From: Saprospiraceae bacterium
GTDB lineage: Bacteria > Bacteroidota > Bacteroidia > Chitinophagales > Saprospiraceae
Assembly (NCBI GenBank): GCA_016717145.1
Contig: JADKGD010000016.1
Coordinates: forward strand, 104,283-168,282
DNA: 64,000 nt
Reading direction: 5' to 3'
Shown here: in pieces, positions 13,901 through 22,000 of the stretch
How positions within the stretch are numbered: position 1 is the first letter of the stretch
Layout of the letters: the number at the start of each line of letters is the position of its first letter
Position numbers and translations under genes: made by a program
Notes under the pieces: model-generated
Database searches by the model: none
What the model was told of the DNA's origin: nothing
Seen by the model: only the letters and a program-made list of their open reading frames with translations

Positions 13901-16442
13901 TGTAATAATGCGTAAGGATTTTGTAGGAACAGTAGCGAAAGCCAATGGTAGCTTTGATGTTAGTTATGCGATCGTTGTTAACAATACAGGAGGCGCAACA
14001 GGTACCTACAGTCTGAAAGATACCCCATTATTTGATACAGATGTAGTGATCAATAGCGGTACATACGGAGGTCAGGCATCAGGAAGTATGCTTACAAGTG
14101 GTCCAACAACATTAGGAACAGGAGTGTCAATCGCTGCAGCAGCAACACAAACGTATAATGTAACATTTAATGTGACATTGAAATTGGATGATGCAGTAGG
14201 ATTAACCGGAGACAATGTGTATACATCATGTGCTGTATCCGGCAACGGACCTGGCAGCGGACCTGGACAAGGTTTGTATAACAAAGCAGAACTTGACAAA
14301 ACAGGAGATGGCCAAACAGATATTACTGATGATGCATGCGGCGACATACCAAATATTACATTAAGGAAAGATTTTGTAAGCGCAGTGGCCAAAAACAATG
14401 GAACTTATGATGTATCATACAAGATCATAGTCAATAATAACGGAGGTGCAACAGGCACATATAGCCTTAAAGACACACCATTATTTGATGCGGATGTAGT
14501 GATCAATAGCGGCACATACGGAGGTCAGGCATCAGGAGGCATGAATACAAGTGGTTCGACTACATTGGGAACTGGAGTATCTATCGCAATATCTGCGACA
14601 CATACATACAATATTACATTTAATGTGACATTAAAACTTGATGATGCAGTAGGATTAACCGGAGACAATGTGTACACACCATGTGAAGAATCTGGCAGCG
14701 AGCCAGGACAGGGCTTATATAACAAAGCTGACCTTGATTGGACAGGTGATGGGCAAACAGATCTTACTGATGATGCATGTGGAGATTTACCTGGTTCAAT
14801 AGGCAATTTTGTATGGGACGACTTAAATGCGAACGGAATTCAAGATGGTGGAGAGCCTGGTATTGGGAGTGTACTTGTAAGATTGTTTAATTCCGTTGGA
14901 ACACAAATATCCACTAAAGTTACCGATACAAATGGGTTCTACTTATTTACCAATCTGGGACCAGGGACTTACACAGTTAAATTTGATAAACCAATTGGAT
15001 ACGAACCTACACAAAAGGATAGATTGGGAGATGATGCTAAAGACAGCGATGCTGATTTGATCAACGGTATTACAGCTCCAATAGTTCTTGATGCTGGTGA
15101 AAACGATCTTACGATCGATGCGGGATATTACAAACTTGCTAGGTTAGGTGATTTTGTGTGGGAAGATAGAGATGCAGATGGTATTCAAGATAACCTTGAG
15201 CCAGGAATACCAAACGTAACGGTTAATTTGGCTGGTACTGATGCATTTGGCAGATCAGTCACTCAGTCTACAACAACAAACGGCACCGGGCTTTATGAAT
15301 TTGTAAACCTTGTACCTGGTTCATACACAGTAACATTTGTTAAACCAGGGGTAGCATATAAAGCATCTCCTGCAGATACGCCGGCTAACGACGCCAAAGA
15401 TAGTGATGCAAATGTATTAACAGGAACATCACCTGTAACAGTTTTAGTCTCCGGTGATAACAATGAAACGATTGATGCAGGATTTTACAGATGTGCTTAT
15501 GTAGGAGATTTTGTTTGGTTGGATGTTAATGCAAACAATCTTCAGGATGCCGGAGATGTTGGGTTGAATAACGTCAAAGTTGAACTCTATTCAACTGCAA
15601 ATCCTGCCAGCCCTGTTCAAAGCATGTTGACTATAGATGATCCTCGTAACCCTGGCAAAAAAGGATATTACACCTTTGAGGTTTGTCAGGTAGGTACTTA
15701 TTTTATAAAAGTCTTAAAGAATGATTCTTTAAATTTTGTAACACCTAATATTGGACCAGATGATGCAATTGACAGTGATATCGTTGACTTTATTAATAAG
15801 CGTACACTTACGTTCACAGTATTATATGCCGCTGTTATAACAGATATTGATGCTGGTCTTAAATATGCACCACTGCCTGTTGACATGAAATCATTTACCG
15901 GTAGGTGGAATAAAGAGAGAGATGTAAATGAGTTGGATTGGATCACATTACTTGAGATTAATAATGCATATTTCGAAATTGAACGAAGCTTTGAGGGTGG
16001 TACTTTCGAGAAAATAGGAAAAATTGCAGGTAGTGGTAATTCAAACAGTGCTTTAAATTATAGCTTCGATGATGAGGAAATAGCTAAAGATGGCGTGTAT
16101 ATTTACAGACTGAGACAAGTGGATCTTGATGGAAGAGCTCAATATTCAGATGAAGTTATAGTGAGAGTTGATCGAAATTCACTCGTAAAAACAAGTATCT
16201 ATCCTAATCCGTCTGCGGGAAATGTAAGTATTGAAATTAGTGCTCTTGAAGGATCAGATGTACGTGCGGATGTATATGACAATACTGGCAGACTTGTAAT
16301 AAGAAGTTTGATAAACAGTAAAGTAACGAATTATAGTTTATCAGCAACGATCGATTCAGGCATCTTAAGAGAGGGAGTATACTTTATTATGGTCAACATA
16401 GATGGTGCAATATCATCACATAAATTGATCATTATAGAATAA
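1914..16442 (+). CDS. giant T9SS-secreted repeat adhesin (~4,840 aa), interrupted by two indel clusters
   Basis: The sequence shows three consecutive frames (1908-7415, 7403-12280, 12354-16442) that read as one protein once indels inside repeat units are corrected. The net change is -1 near 7363 and -2 across 12254-12372, which returns to the original frame. ATG at 1914 is preferred to TTG at 1908. Residues 1-47 are a long signal peptide ending SVTAQ. Then follow a unique region, a carbohydrate-binding-like segment (NPSFENGG), PKD/SprB-like Ig domains, twelve 74-aa Ig repeats, four SdrD-B-like repeats, nine ~151-aa DUF11-like repeats, three more SdrD-B-like repeats, a beta-sandwich (LDWITLLEINN) and a type A T9SS sorting tail (SIYPNPSAGN). 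It is expected to be anchored on the cell surface, probably for adhesion or gliding. Whether the breaks are real or assembly errors is open. Confidence 0.85.
5670..8311 (+). repeat. tandem array of twelve ~222-bp units encoding 74-aa Ig-like domains
   Basis: Units begin (codons for ASNDGPLTC or close variants) at 5670, 5883, 6105, 6327, 6549, 6771, 6993, 7215, 7433, 7646, 7868 and 8090. The spacing is 222 bases except for a first unit of 213 and units of 218 and 213 at 7215-7645. Each unit has two cysteines (LTC and NGC) that could form an intradomain disulfide, and a YAWSGGGTNQT core. The last eight units are almost identical in DNA, including silent sites, which indicates recent amplification or gene conversion. 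The 218-base unit lacks one C near 7363 and three bases near 7381; the 213-base unit at 7433 lacks nine bases. These cause the first frame change. Confidence 0.9.
9276..10706 (+). repeat. four SdrD-B-like repeats within the adhesin
   Basis: Four ~119-residue units start near 9276, 9635, 9990 and 10348. Each opens with a GDYVW or GDFVW motif followed by D-x-N-x-N-G, then a YxFxNLxPGxY-type strand and a closing TWDAGF or YDAGIY motif. This is the SdrD-B-like / Cna-B-like beta-sandwich, in which the D-x-N-x-N-G loop is known to bind calcium in relatives. Three more units follow at about 14793-15870, so the DUF11-like array is bracketed by SdrD-B-like blocks. They probably act as rigid stalk segments. 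Confidence 0.8.
10711..14790 (+). repeat. nine DUF11-like ~151-aa tandem repeats (453-bp period)
   Basis: After a divergent first unit at 10711, units start at 11158, 11611, 12064, 12515, 12968, 13445, 13898 and 14351. Spacing is exactly 453 bases except 451 for the unit holding the second indel cluster (12064-12514) and 477 for the unit starting at 12968. Each unit carries RKDFVGTVAK, a SLKDTPLFD strand, and a D-x-T-G-D-G-x-T-D acidic loop that looks like a calcium-binding site. Most copies are nearly identical in DNA. The family resembles DUF11 / conserved-repeat beta-sandwiches of bacterial surface proteins. This assignment is from pattern only. Confidence 0.85.
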
Positions 16443-16445
16443 GTT

Positions 16446-16475
16446 GATAAAATAGGATTTCCATCCTATTTTATC
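16446..16475. terminator. perfect inverted repeat after the adhesin stop, possible terminator
   Basis: GATAAAATAGGA (16446-16457) and TCCTATTTTATC (16464-16475) are perfectly complementary around a 6-base loop, starting three bases after the TAA of the adhesin gene. There is no long T tract after it, so Rho-independent termination is plausible but not certain. A second hairpin follows at 16494-16523 (TAGCCGG pairing with CCGGCTA, extended inward with one mismatch), so the mRNA 3' end is well protected. Confidence 0.6.
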
Positions 16476-16622
16476 CATCCGATTGATTTAATATAGCCGG
16501 GGAATTACCTAATTCTCCGGCTACATTTAAAGATATTAATTTTATAAAAAATCAATATCAAGTTGTAAACACAGTTTCTTAAGTTTTTAGGTTTTCTTTT
16601 TGGAGAAAATGTAAAAATCATA

Positions 16623-16650
16623 GGGTCGCAGGAATCGGAACCTTGCGCCC
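16623..16650 (-). other. possible decayed tRNA 3' fragment (T-arm plus acceptor 3' strand)
   Basis: On the minus strand these bases read like a tRNA T-arm followed by a G+C-rich acceptor strand (ending TGCGACCC). Removing one A and one C from the segment gives GCAGG-TTCGATT-CCTGC, a perfect canonical 5-bp T-stem with a 7-base loop. No D-arm or anticodon arm is visible beside it, so it is not a working tRNA. It may mark an old integration site or be coincidence. Confidence 0.25.
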
Positions 16651-16658
16651 TTTTTAAG

Positions 16659-16980
16659 TTTAACCCAGATTCCGCATTGGACTTTGTAATGAGAGAATAT
16701 GCGGCAAAATAGTTGTGATGCACAAGAAGGCCGTTAAGAAAAGCCATACGAAATGGCTTTAAAGGCCTGAACCACGAACAACTGGCTCGTGGCATAGGCA
16801 GTTGTTTACATAGCCTTAGCTACATTGAGGACATGACTGAATGGTCGCGAAGCGATTAAAGCTACACGAAGTAGCTTTAAAATGAAGGAACCACGACCTG
16901 CCGATCGTGGCTAGTCATTGCCATCAAATATAAAGTCAGATATTCTCGGAATAAATTTCTAATGCGGATTCTGGGTTTAA
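16659..16980. mobile_element. 322-bp inverted-repeat element with two internal two-hairpin modules (MITE-like or structured RNA)
   Basis: TTTAACCCAGATTCCGCATTGG at the left end (16659-16680) matches the inverted right end (16959-16980) with few mismatches, and similarity continues inward to GAGAATAT. Inside are two copies of a module. Copy 1 has AAAGCCAT/ATGGCTTT (16740-16760) and CCACGA/TCGTGG (16772-16792). Copy 2 has AAAGCTAC/GTAGCTTT (16858-16878) and CCACGA/TCGTGG (16891-16910). Both first hairpins carry the same ACGAA loop, and the stem differences are compensatory. Copy 2 is also enclosed by ATGACT/AGTCAT (16833-16838, 16913-16918). There is no credible protein. A further TTTAACCCAGATT follows at 16977-16989. 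It could be a non-autonomous transposable element, a REP-type element or an RNA gene. Confidence 0.6.
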
Positions 16981-17180
16981 CCCAGATTATTAAATTGACT
17001 TTTTTTTACGAGATGTTATTATCCATAATAATATAACGCTTATAATAAAATTGGTATTTTCTCATTAGTGCAGACCATTAGGGGTTTAACAGAATGAATA
17101 ATCGCAATTTCCGGAATAAGATGCCGAATTTACATCACAAGACGCCCTTAAAATGTAAATTAATTTTTAAATGTAGTTTT

Positions 17181-17996
17181 TCACCCAAACAAACCAATCT
17201 TCCATGGTTTGTATTTGTATGAAATATACGATACATCCATTTTACTTAGTTCCTTTTTAAAAAATAGGATGCCAACATCAAAGAGATCAATGCTTAACAT
17301 AACTTCAGGTTTTGAAGTCAGAATATTCCATGCTTCATTCATATCTTCGGACCAATAGATATCATCTACCACGATTATGCTGTTTTGGTGACAATATGGG
17401 TAAATATTATCATAATACTCAAGTGTTGATTTTTTTTGATGATGACCATCCAGAAAAGCCAGGTCAACAGTTTGTATTTTTTTTAATGCGCCAATAAGCG
17501 TCTCATTAAATGGGCCTTCAATGACTTCAATATTTTTTAAACCTAAATTTTGATGGACTTCTCTGGCAATTTGGACGACAGAAGGATCTCCATCCAGACT
17601 GATTACCGTTGCTTCACCGTTGGCAGAAGCCAGATATGATGACGAAATACCTAAAGAAGTTCCCAGTTCAAGAATATGTTGTGTTTTATATTGATTTACA
17701 AGGTTAAATAAGATTCTACACTTAACTTTATTGGAGAGTGATTTGAAAGCTATACCAGATATGGAACGTCTTTCCGTTTTTAAAGACTGTCTTCCTTGTC
17801 CATAGTCCAACATTTCAATTGAATTTTTGGACATTTGAAGTCTTTTTCTTTCAATTTCAATGCTTTTAAAACAATAATAATCCTTTTTAGTATCTAGAAC
17901 ATGGCTTACAAAATCAAATAAAAAAGGTGATTGAACATTATATCTTGTAACTGCCTTTGCGTAAAAACTCAAAAAAGATTTTATCTGGTACAACAT
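17181..17996 (-). CDS. class I SAM-dependent methyltransferase
   Basis: A 271-residue soluble protein. Motif I of the Rossmann-like SAM fold is LELGTSLGISS (near residue 111), motif II ends ISLDGDP with the acidic residue that binds the SAM ribose, and the later strand LAFLDGHH and the VVDDIYW segment resemble the O-methyltransferase / Methyltransf_24 group. The N-terminal ~95 residues (FYAKAVTRYNVQSPF) are typical of a version common in Bacteroidota. The methyl acceptor is unknown. It is transcribed alone, divergent from the ABC exporter at 18137. Confidence 0.8.
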   Translation of the reverse strand: MLYQIKSFLSFYAKAVTRYNVQSPFLFDFVSHVLDTKKDYYCFKSIEIERKRLQMSKNSIEMLDYGQGRQSLKTERRSISGIAFKSLSNKVKCRILFNLVNQYKTQHILELGTSLGISSSYLASANGEATVISLDGDPSVVQIAREVHQNLGLKNIEVIEGPFNETLIGALKKIQTVDLAFLDGHHQKKSTLEYYDNIYPYCHQNSIIVVDDIYWSEDMNEAWNILTSKPEVMLSIDLFDVGILFFKKELSKMDVSYISYKYKPWKIGLFG

Positions 17997-18136
17997 AAAC
18001 TAACTTCAATTTCAAAGTGTAAAGGTAGGTATTGACACGATAATTTTAATTGTTTATGTGTTTAATCAATGGATTAATCTAAAAATTAATAAAATCTCCT
18101 AAAATGATTTTAGCTTTATACCCAAATTAATGATTT

Positions 18137-19030
18137 ATGAGTGTTTTGACGATAAGAGGTCTTACAAAAAGATATGGAAAGATAACTGCTTTGGCAGACT
18201 TAAATCTTACTATTGAGGCAGGAAATATTTATGGACTCTTAGGACCTAATGGAAGTGGTAAAACTACAACATTGGGCATAATACTTGGAATCCTTGGACA
18301 GGATTCAGGAACGTTTGAATGGTTTGATGGAAATTATGGGGAAGATCACCGACTTAAGATTGGCGCAATATTGGAAACACCAAATTTTTACCCGTATTTA
18401 AATGCTGATGAAAATCTCGAAATAATTTGTCACATAAAAAAGGATAAGAAAGCAGATTTGGGGGCTTTATTGGAACTGGTAAACCTTAAAGAACGCCGCA
18501 AGTCAAGGTTTAGTACTTATTCATTAGGGATGAAACAGAGACTGGCCATTGCTGCCACATTGATAGGAAATCCGGAAGTTTTGATTTTTGATGAGCCAAC
18601 AAACGGGCTGGATCCTCAGGGTATTGCCGAAGTACGGGACATTCTTAAAAAAATTGCGGATAGAGGCAAAACAGTCATAATGGCATCACATATTCTGGAT
18701 GAAGTGGAAAAGATTTGTTCTCACGTTGCCATCATTAAAAAAGGACATTTATTAGCAACAGGACCAGTAGGTTCAATTATTAATAGTGATATTACAGTAG
18801 AACTTGCAGCAGAAAATATTGAAGCTTTAAAATCATTTGTTGCTTCGCTTCCTTTTGTCAAAAGAATTCATGTTGATAAAAACATTATTGAAATCGGAAT
18901 CGATCAGCATACTGACCATAGTGTAATCAATAAGTTGGCTTTTGAGCAAGGTATATTACTAACACATTTTGTAGCTCGAAAGAAAAAATTAGAAACCGAA
19001 TTTCTTGAAATAACAGCGAAAGCAGGTTAA
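18137..19030 (+). CDS. ABC transporter ATP-binding protein (ABC-2 exporter type)
   Basis: A 297-residue nucleotide-binding subunit. Walker A GPNGSGKTT is at residues 36-44, the signature is YSLGMKQR near 133, Walker B plus D-loop is LIFDEPTNGLDP near 155, and the switch histidine lies in MASHILDE. The ~75-residue C-terminal extension after the NBD is usual for CcmA/NatA-type exporters. It powers the permease encoded at 19471, with the small membrane protein at 19079 between them. The substrate could be an antibiotic, lipid or ion; sequence does not tell. ATG at 18137 has no clear Shine-Dalgarno, as usual for this phylum. Confidence 0.9.
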   Translation: MSVLTIRGLTKRYGKITALADLNLTIEAGNIYGLLGPNGSGKTTTLGIILGILGQDSGTFEWFDGNYGEDHRLKIGAILETPNFYPYLNADENLEIICHIKKDKKADLGALLELVNLKERRKSRFSTYSLGMKQRLAIAATLIGNPEVLIFDEPTNGLDPQGIAEVRDILKKIADRGKTVIMASHILDEVEKICSHVAIIKKGHLLATGPVGSIINSDITVELAAENIEALKSFVASLPFVKRIHVDKNIIEIGIDQHTDHSVINKLAFEQGILLTHFVARKKKLETEFLEITAKAG

Positions 19031-19078
19031 TCCCAATACAATATTTTATACACAGAGAACAAAAAAGAAATCTGATAC

Positions 19079-19369
19079 ATGTTTGGAAAACTTAAGGAAA
19101 AATGGAATGTAAATTGGTTTCAATTCGTATTAATTTTTACCACATTTGCTTTGGGAGGTAGTCTTTGCGCCCGAACGGGAAATTGGCTTCTTAATTTTGT
19201 AATTAGTGAAGAGCATATTTTATATTGGATTGTCTATATACCTTTAATCAGTTTACTCTGGCCGGTATGTGTTTTGTGTGTAAGCATTCCACTTGGTCAG
19301 TATAAATTTTTTGTCAATTATTTGAAAAAAATTGGTCAAAAACTTAGGACGTTAACAAAAAACGAATGA
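19079..19369 (+). CDS. small two-helix membrane protein (DUF6787-like)
   Basis: A 96-residue protein with an amphipathic start (KLKEKWNVNWFQ), a first membrane segment containing TFALGGSLCAR, and a second near residues 48-72, ending in a basic tail. The W-N-V-x-W and T-F-A-L-G-G-S-L-C pattern resembles a family of unknown function found in Bacteroidota, which I believe is DUF6787. It lies 48 bases after the ABC ATPase gene and 101 before the permease gene, so it is probably co-transcribed and may be an accessory membrane subunit. That role is inference from position only. Confidence 0.65.
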   Translation: MFGKLKEKWNVNWFQFVLIFTTFALGGSLCARTGNWLLNFVISEEHILYWIVYIPLISLLWPVCVLCVSIPLGQYKFFVNYLKKIGQKLRTLTKNE

Positions 19370-19470
19370 ATTATATTTCACCATATATTTATGGCTTTTG
19401 TAAAAGTGAGCTTTTCATATGTCTATCATCAGTTAGGGATGACATTTGTAATACAAAAAAAAAATAACCG

Positions 19471-20280
19471 ATGAAGGATCTTTTAATTCTGGAATGGAAA
19501 AAATTTAAGTCCAATGCTGTTTTCAGAGTGTTGGCATTGATTTATATACTGCTGGCACCATTGATTATCCTTGCAGGAAAGGATCTCATTAAAGATATTC
19601 CGCCTCCGTTTCCCAGTTCAAAAAATTTTTATGAATTTCCCACTGTTTGGGATTATCAGGGTTATGTTGGCAATTGGTTGGTTCCATTTTGCCTTGGTTT
19701 TTTGATCATTCATATGATTACTTCTGAAGTTAGCAGTCGTACCATGCGACAAAACATACTAACCGGTATGACTAGAAAGTCATTTTTTGCTTCAAAACTT
19801 CTTTCTTTGATTTGTATGGCTTTGATAGCTACATTTCTTTATGTTGTATCAACCATTACTATCGGCATGATTCATACAGAAGGATTTGATTTGGAATTGG
19901 TTTTTGATAATAACTGGGCAATTATTCGCTTTTTTATGATGTGTGTCGGATATATGAGTTTTGCTTTGTTACTTTCATTTGTCATTCGAAAAGGAACATT
20001 AGCCATACTTATATATTTTTTTTACCTAATGATACTTGAACCAATTCTTATGTCAATCCATGTCTATTATTTTCAGAATTCCAGTAGAAATTACTGGCCG
20101 ATGAATTGTATAGAAGATTTGATGCCTTGTCCATTGTTTAGAATGCCTGATTACTTTGTAAATAAGGAATGGGATTTTAGCTTGCTTTTGACCTACGGCC
20201 AGGCTATGGGCATGTCAACGTTATACATTACACTTTTTTTAGGATTGGCCTACAGAAGCTTTATGAAAAATGATATCTAA
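19471..20280 (+). CDS. ABC-2 type transporter permease
   Basis: A 269-residue integral membrane protein with about six hydrophobic segments. It begins with a cytoplasmic amphipathic helix (LLILEWKKFKSN), has a large first extracytoplasmic loop, and contains the EVSSRTMRQNILTGMTR segment. That segment is the usual coupling-helix region of ABC-2 permeases (NatB/YhaP-like), where the NBD docks. It pairs with the ATPase at 18137. A strong hairpin terminator at 20311 follows, so the operon ends here. Confidence 0.85.
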   Translation: MKDLLILEWKKFKSNAVFRVLALIYILLAPLIILAGKDLIKDIPPPFPSSKNFYEFPTVWDYQGYVGNWLVPFCLGFLIIHMITSEVSSRTMRQNILTGMTRKSFFASKLLSLICMALIATFLYVVSTITIGMIHTEGFDLELVFDNNWAIIRFFMMCVGYMSFALLLSFVIRKGTLAILIYFFYLMILEPILMSIHVYYFQNSSRNYWPMNCIEDLMPCPLFRMPDYFVNKEWDFSLLLTYGQAMGMSTLYITLFLGLAYRSFMKNDI

Positions 20281-20310
20281 GCTACCTATTTTGACCAATT
20301 TTTGAGGCAA

Positions 20311-20348
20311 AAAAAAATGGTCATCTCCCCAGACGACCATTTTTTTTG
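20311..20348. terminator. bidirectional intrinsic terminator after the ABC exporter operon
   Basis: A run of A residues, then ATGGTC-ATCT, loop CCCC, AGAC-GACCAT and a run of T residues. The stem is about ten pairs with one mismatch, flanked by A and T tracts on both sides, so it could terminate from either direction. It lies about 30 bases after the permease stop codon. Confidence 0.8.
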
Positions 20349-20946
20349 ATCTTTCGATCCAATAAACTTTACCAAAACTTTTTGTGTGAGTATCTCACGT
20401 TCACACTTTCAATCTCTTTTATAACTAAAACTCAATTACAAATTTATTGATTCGGTTGTATCTTTATTAAGTAAGACTGCACTTGATCCTACTAGTAGAT
20501 ACTTATTGAGATGTTTATTAACCACTCATGCCGACCGAATATTAATCCTGATTCTTTAACCAGTTTTGAAAAGGCCATTATTCAAACCTTTTCATGATAC
20601 AAATATGACATCTTTTATAATGCCCTGCAAATACAAAATATTGTAATAATAACATATAAAAATATATAATATGTATTTAAATATCTTAAAATATATGTAT
20701 TTAATTGTAATACAGGTATATACATATATTATAATTTACTTTACTGTTAATTATTATTGTGTTTTTATTAAAATTTACTTACTTAAATATAATCTAAGAT
20801 ACAGTCTATGATATTAAACTTTTGAAAATACTAATATATTCCAGACATACATATTACCAACAGGTTTTTAAAAGTAATCCTGTATTTAATTTTCGGTCAA
20901 TTTATATTTAAGCACTAATTCGATCATTATTCTCATGAGTTTGTTG
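20349..20946. other. AT-rich intergenic region, no gene seen
   Basis: About 600 bases, very AT-rich between 20620 and 20930, with many short ATATA runs and no open frame that looks coding. No tRNA or riboswitch-like conserved structure could be recognised. It ends at the promoter of the pterin operon. Confidence 0.5.
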
Positions 20947-20954
20947 TATTTTTG
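20947..20954 (+). promoter_or_regulatory. TAnnTTTG -7 element for the pterin/fabD operon
   Basis: TATTTTTG fits the Bacteroidota sigma-A -7 consensus TAnnTTTG and lies 21 bases before the ATG at 20976. It overlaps a possible TTG start at 20952, which argues for initiation at 20976 instead. A -33 TTTG at normal spacing is not evident. Confidence 0.5.
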
Positions 20955-20975
20955 CACCCAATTTTAATAAATAAT

Positions 20976-21395
20976 ATGGCAATTGTTTATTTGACGAGGA
21001 TAGAAAAATTTAATGCAGCTCATAAACTTTGGATAAACCAGTGGTCAGAAGAAGAAAATTTTGCTTTTTTTGGCAAATGTGCCAATAAGAACTGGCACGG
21101 GCATAATTATACACTGTTCGTGACGGTTAAAGGCCAACCTGATCCTGTTATTGGTTTTGTGCATGATGCAAAAAAGTTGAGTAAAATCATCAGAGAAGTA
21201 ATAACTGATAAACTGGATCACAGCAACCTCAATTTGGATATTGATTTTTTGCCGGAAAACATAATGCCTACAACTGAAAACATGGCATACTTGATTTGGG
21301 AACAACTTGAGCCGCATATTACCGGTTGTGTGCTTCATTGTATCAAACTTCAGGAAACTGATACCATATATGCTGAGTATTATGGAGAAAAATAA
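20976..21395 (+). CDS. 6-pyruvoyl-tetrahydropterin synthase / QueD family
   Basis: 139 residues from ATG 20976; the frame extends up to TTG 20952 but that overlaps the promoter. The zinc site is visible: His in FNAAHKLW near residue 13 and the HGHNY pair near residue 45. The catalytic Cys lies in GKCANKNWH, and a later conserved stretch is LDHSNLN. Family members convert dihydroneopterin triphosphate to 6-pyruvoyl- or 6-carboxy-tetrahydropterin (queuosine route). Three bases downstream begins folE, which supplies that substrate, so the pair makes a pterin product. Which of the two reactions it performs cannot be decided here. Confidence 0.88.
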   Translation: MAIVYLTRIEKFNAAHKLWINQWSEEENFAFFGKCANKNWHGHNYTLFVTVKGQPDPVIGFVHDAKKLSKIIREVITDKLDHSNLNLDIDFLPENIMPTTENMAYLIWEQLEPHITGCVLHCIKLQETDTIYAEYYGEK

Positions 21396-21398
21396 TAT

Positions 21399-21998
21399 GT
21401 GATGGGATATAAGAAAAAAGACATTTTTGATGATGCTGTTACATCTGGCCTAGTTGAGAAGTATACTGATATCATTGGTTTATTAAGTGAAGATGTATTA
21501 AGGGAAGGACTTCAGAAAACCCCTGAACGTGCAGCAAAAGCACTGCAGTTCATGACGCAAGGTTATCATCAGGATGCAGGAGAAATATTGAGGTCTGCAC
21601 TTTTTAAGGAGGAATACAGCGAGATGGTTATCATTAAAGACATAGAAGTATATTCACTTTGTGAACACCATTTGCTCCCTTTTTTCGGTAAAGCCCATGT
21701 GGCTTATATACCGAATGGTTATGTGGTGGGTTTGAGCAAAATACCTAGAGTGATTGATGTTTTTGCCAGAAGACTTCAAGTACAGGAAAGAATGACGCAT
21801 GAAATTTTGCATGCTATAGATACTGAATTAAAACCATTGGGTGTAGCAATTGTTATCGAGGCTGTTCATATGTGTATGATGATGCGTGGTGTGCAAAAAC
21901 AAAATTCTTCAACCACAACATCTGCTTTTACCGGTGAATTCAGAAAGATGGAGACCCGTAGCGAATTTTTAAGTTTAATCGGCACAAAATTAAGATAA
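21399..21998 (+). CDS. folE: GTP cyclohydrolase I
   Basis: About 199 residues, starting at GTG 21399 or, equally well, ATG 21402. Catalytic features are intact: SLCEHHLLPFFGKAH near residue 86 (zinc Cys and His residues), GLSKIPRVIDVFARRLQVQE, and the second zinc cysteine in AVHMCMMMRG. It converts GTP to 7,8-dihydroneopterin triphosphate, the first step of folate, tetrahydrobiopterin and queuosine synthesis. It is tightly packed between the PTPS gene (3-base gap) and fabD (2-base gap), so all are likely co-transcribed. Confidence 0.95.
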   Translation: MMGYKKKDIFDDAVTSGLVEKYTDIIGLLSEDVLREGLQKTPERAAKALQFMTQGYHQDAGEILRSALFKEEYSEMVIIKDIEVYSLCEHHLLPFFGKAHVAYIPNGYVVGLSKIPRVIDVFARRLQVQERMTHEILHAIDTELKPLGVAIVIEAVHMCMMMRGVQKQNSSTTTSAFTGEFRKMETRSEFLSLIGTKLR

Positions 21999-22000
21999 GT

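Noticed and set aside
10975..14806. Repeated minus-strand frames opposite the 151-aa repeats (for example 11332-11658, 11785-12111, 14072-14398)
   Set aside because: They are antisense shadows of the adhesin repeats. They repeat only because the repeats do, and their proteins have no features of their own.
1908..16442. Three separate adhesin genes
   Set aside because: Domain order, exact repeat periods and net indel counts show one gene. The second and third frames begin inside a repeat unit and have no signal peptide.
16505..16795. Minus-strand 96-residue frame
   Set aside because: It lies across the inverted-repeat element and hairpins, is compositionally odd and has no protein-like pattern.
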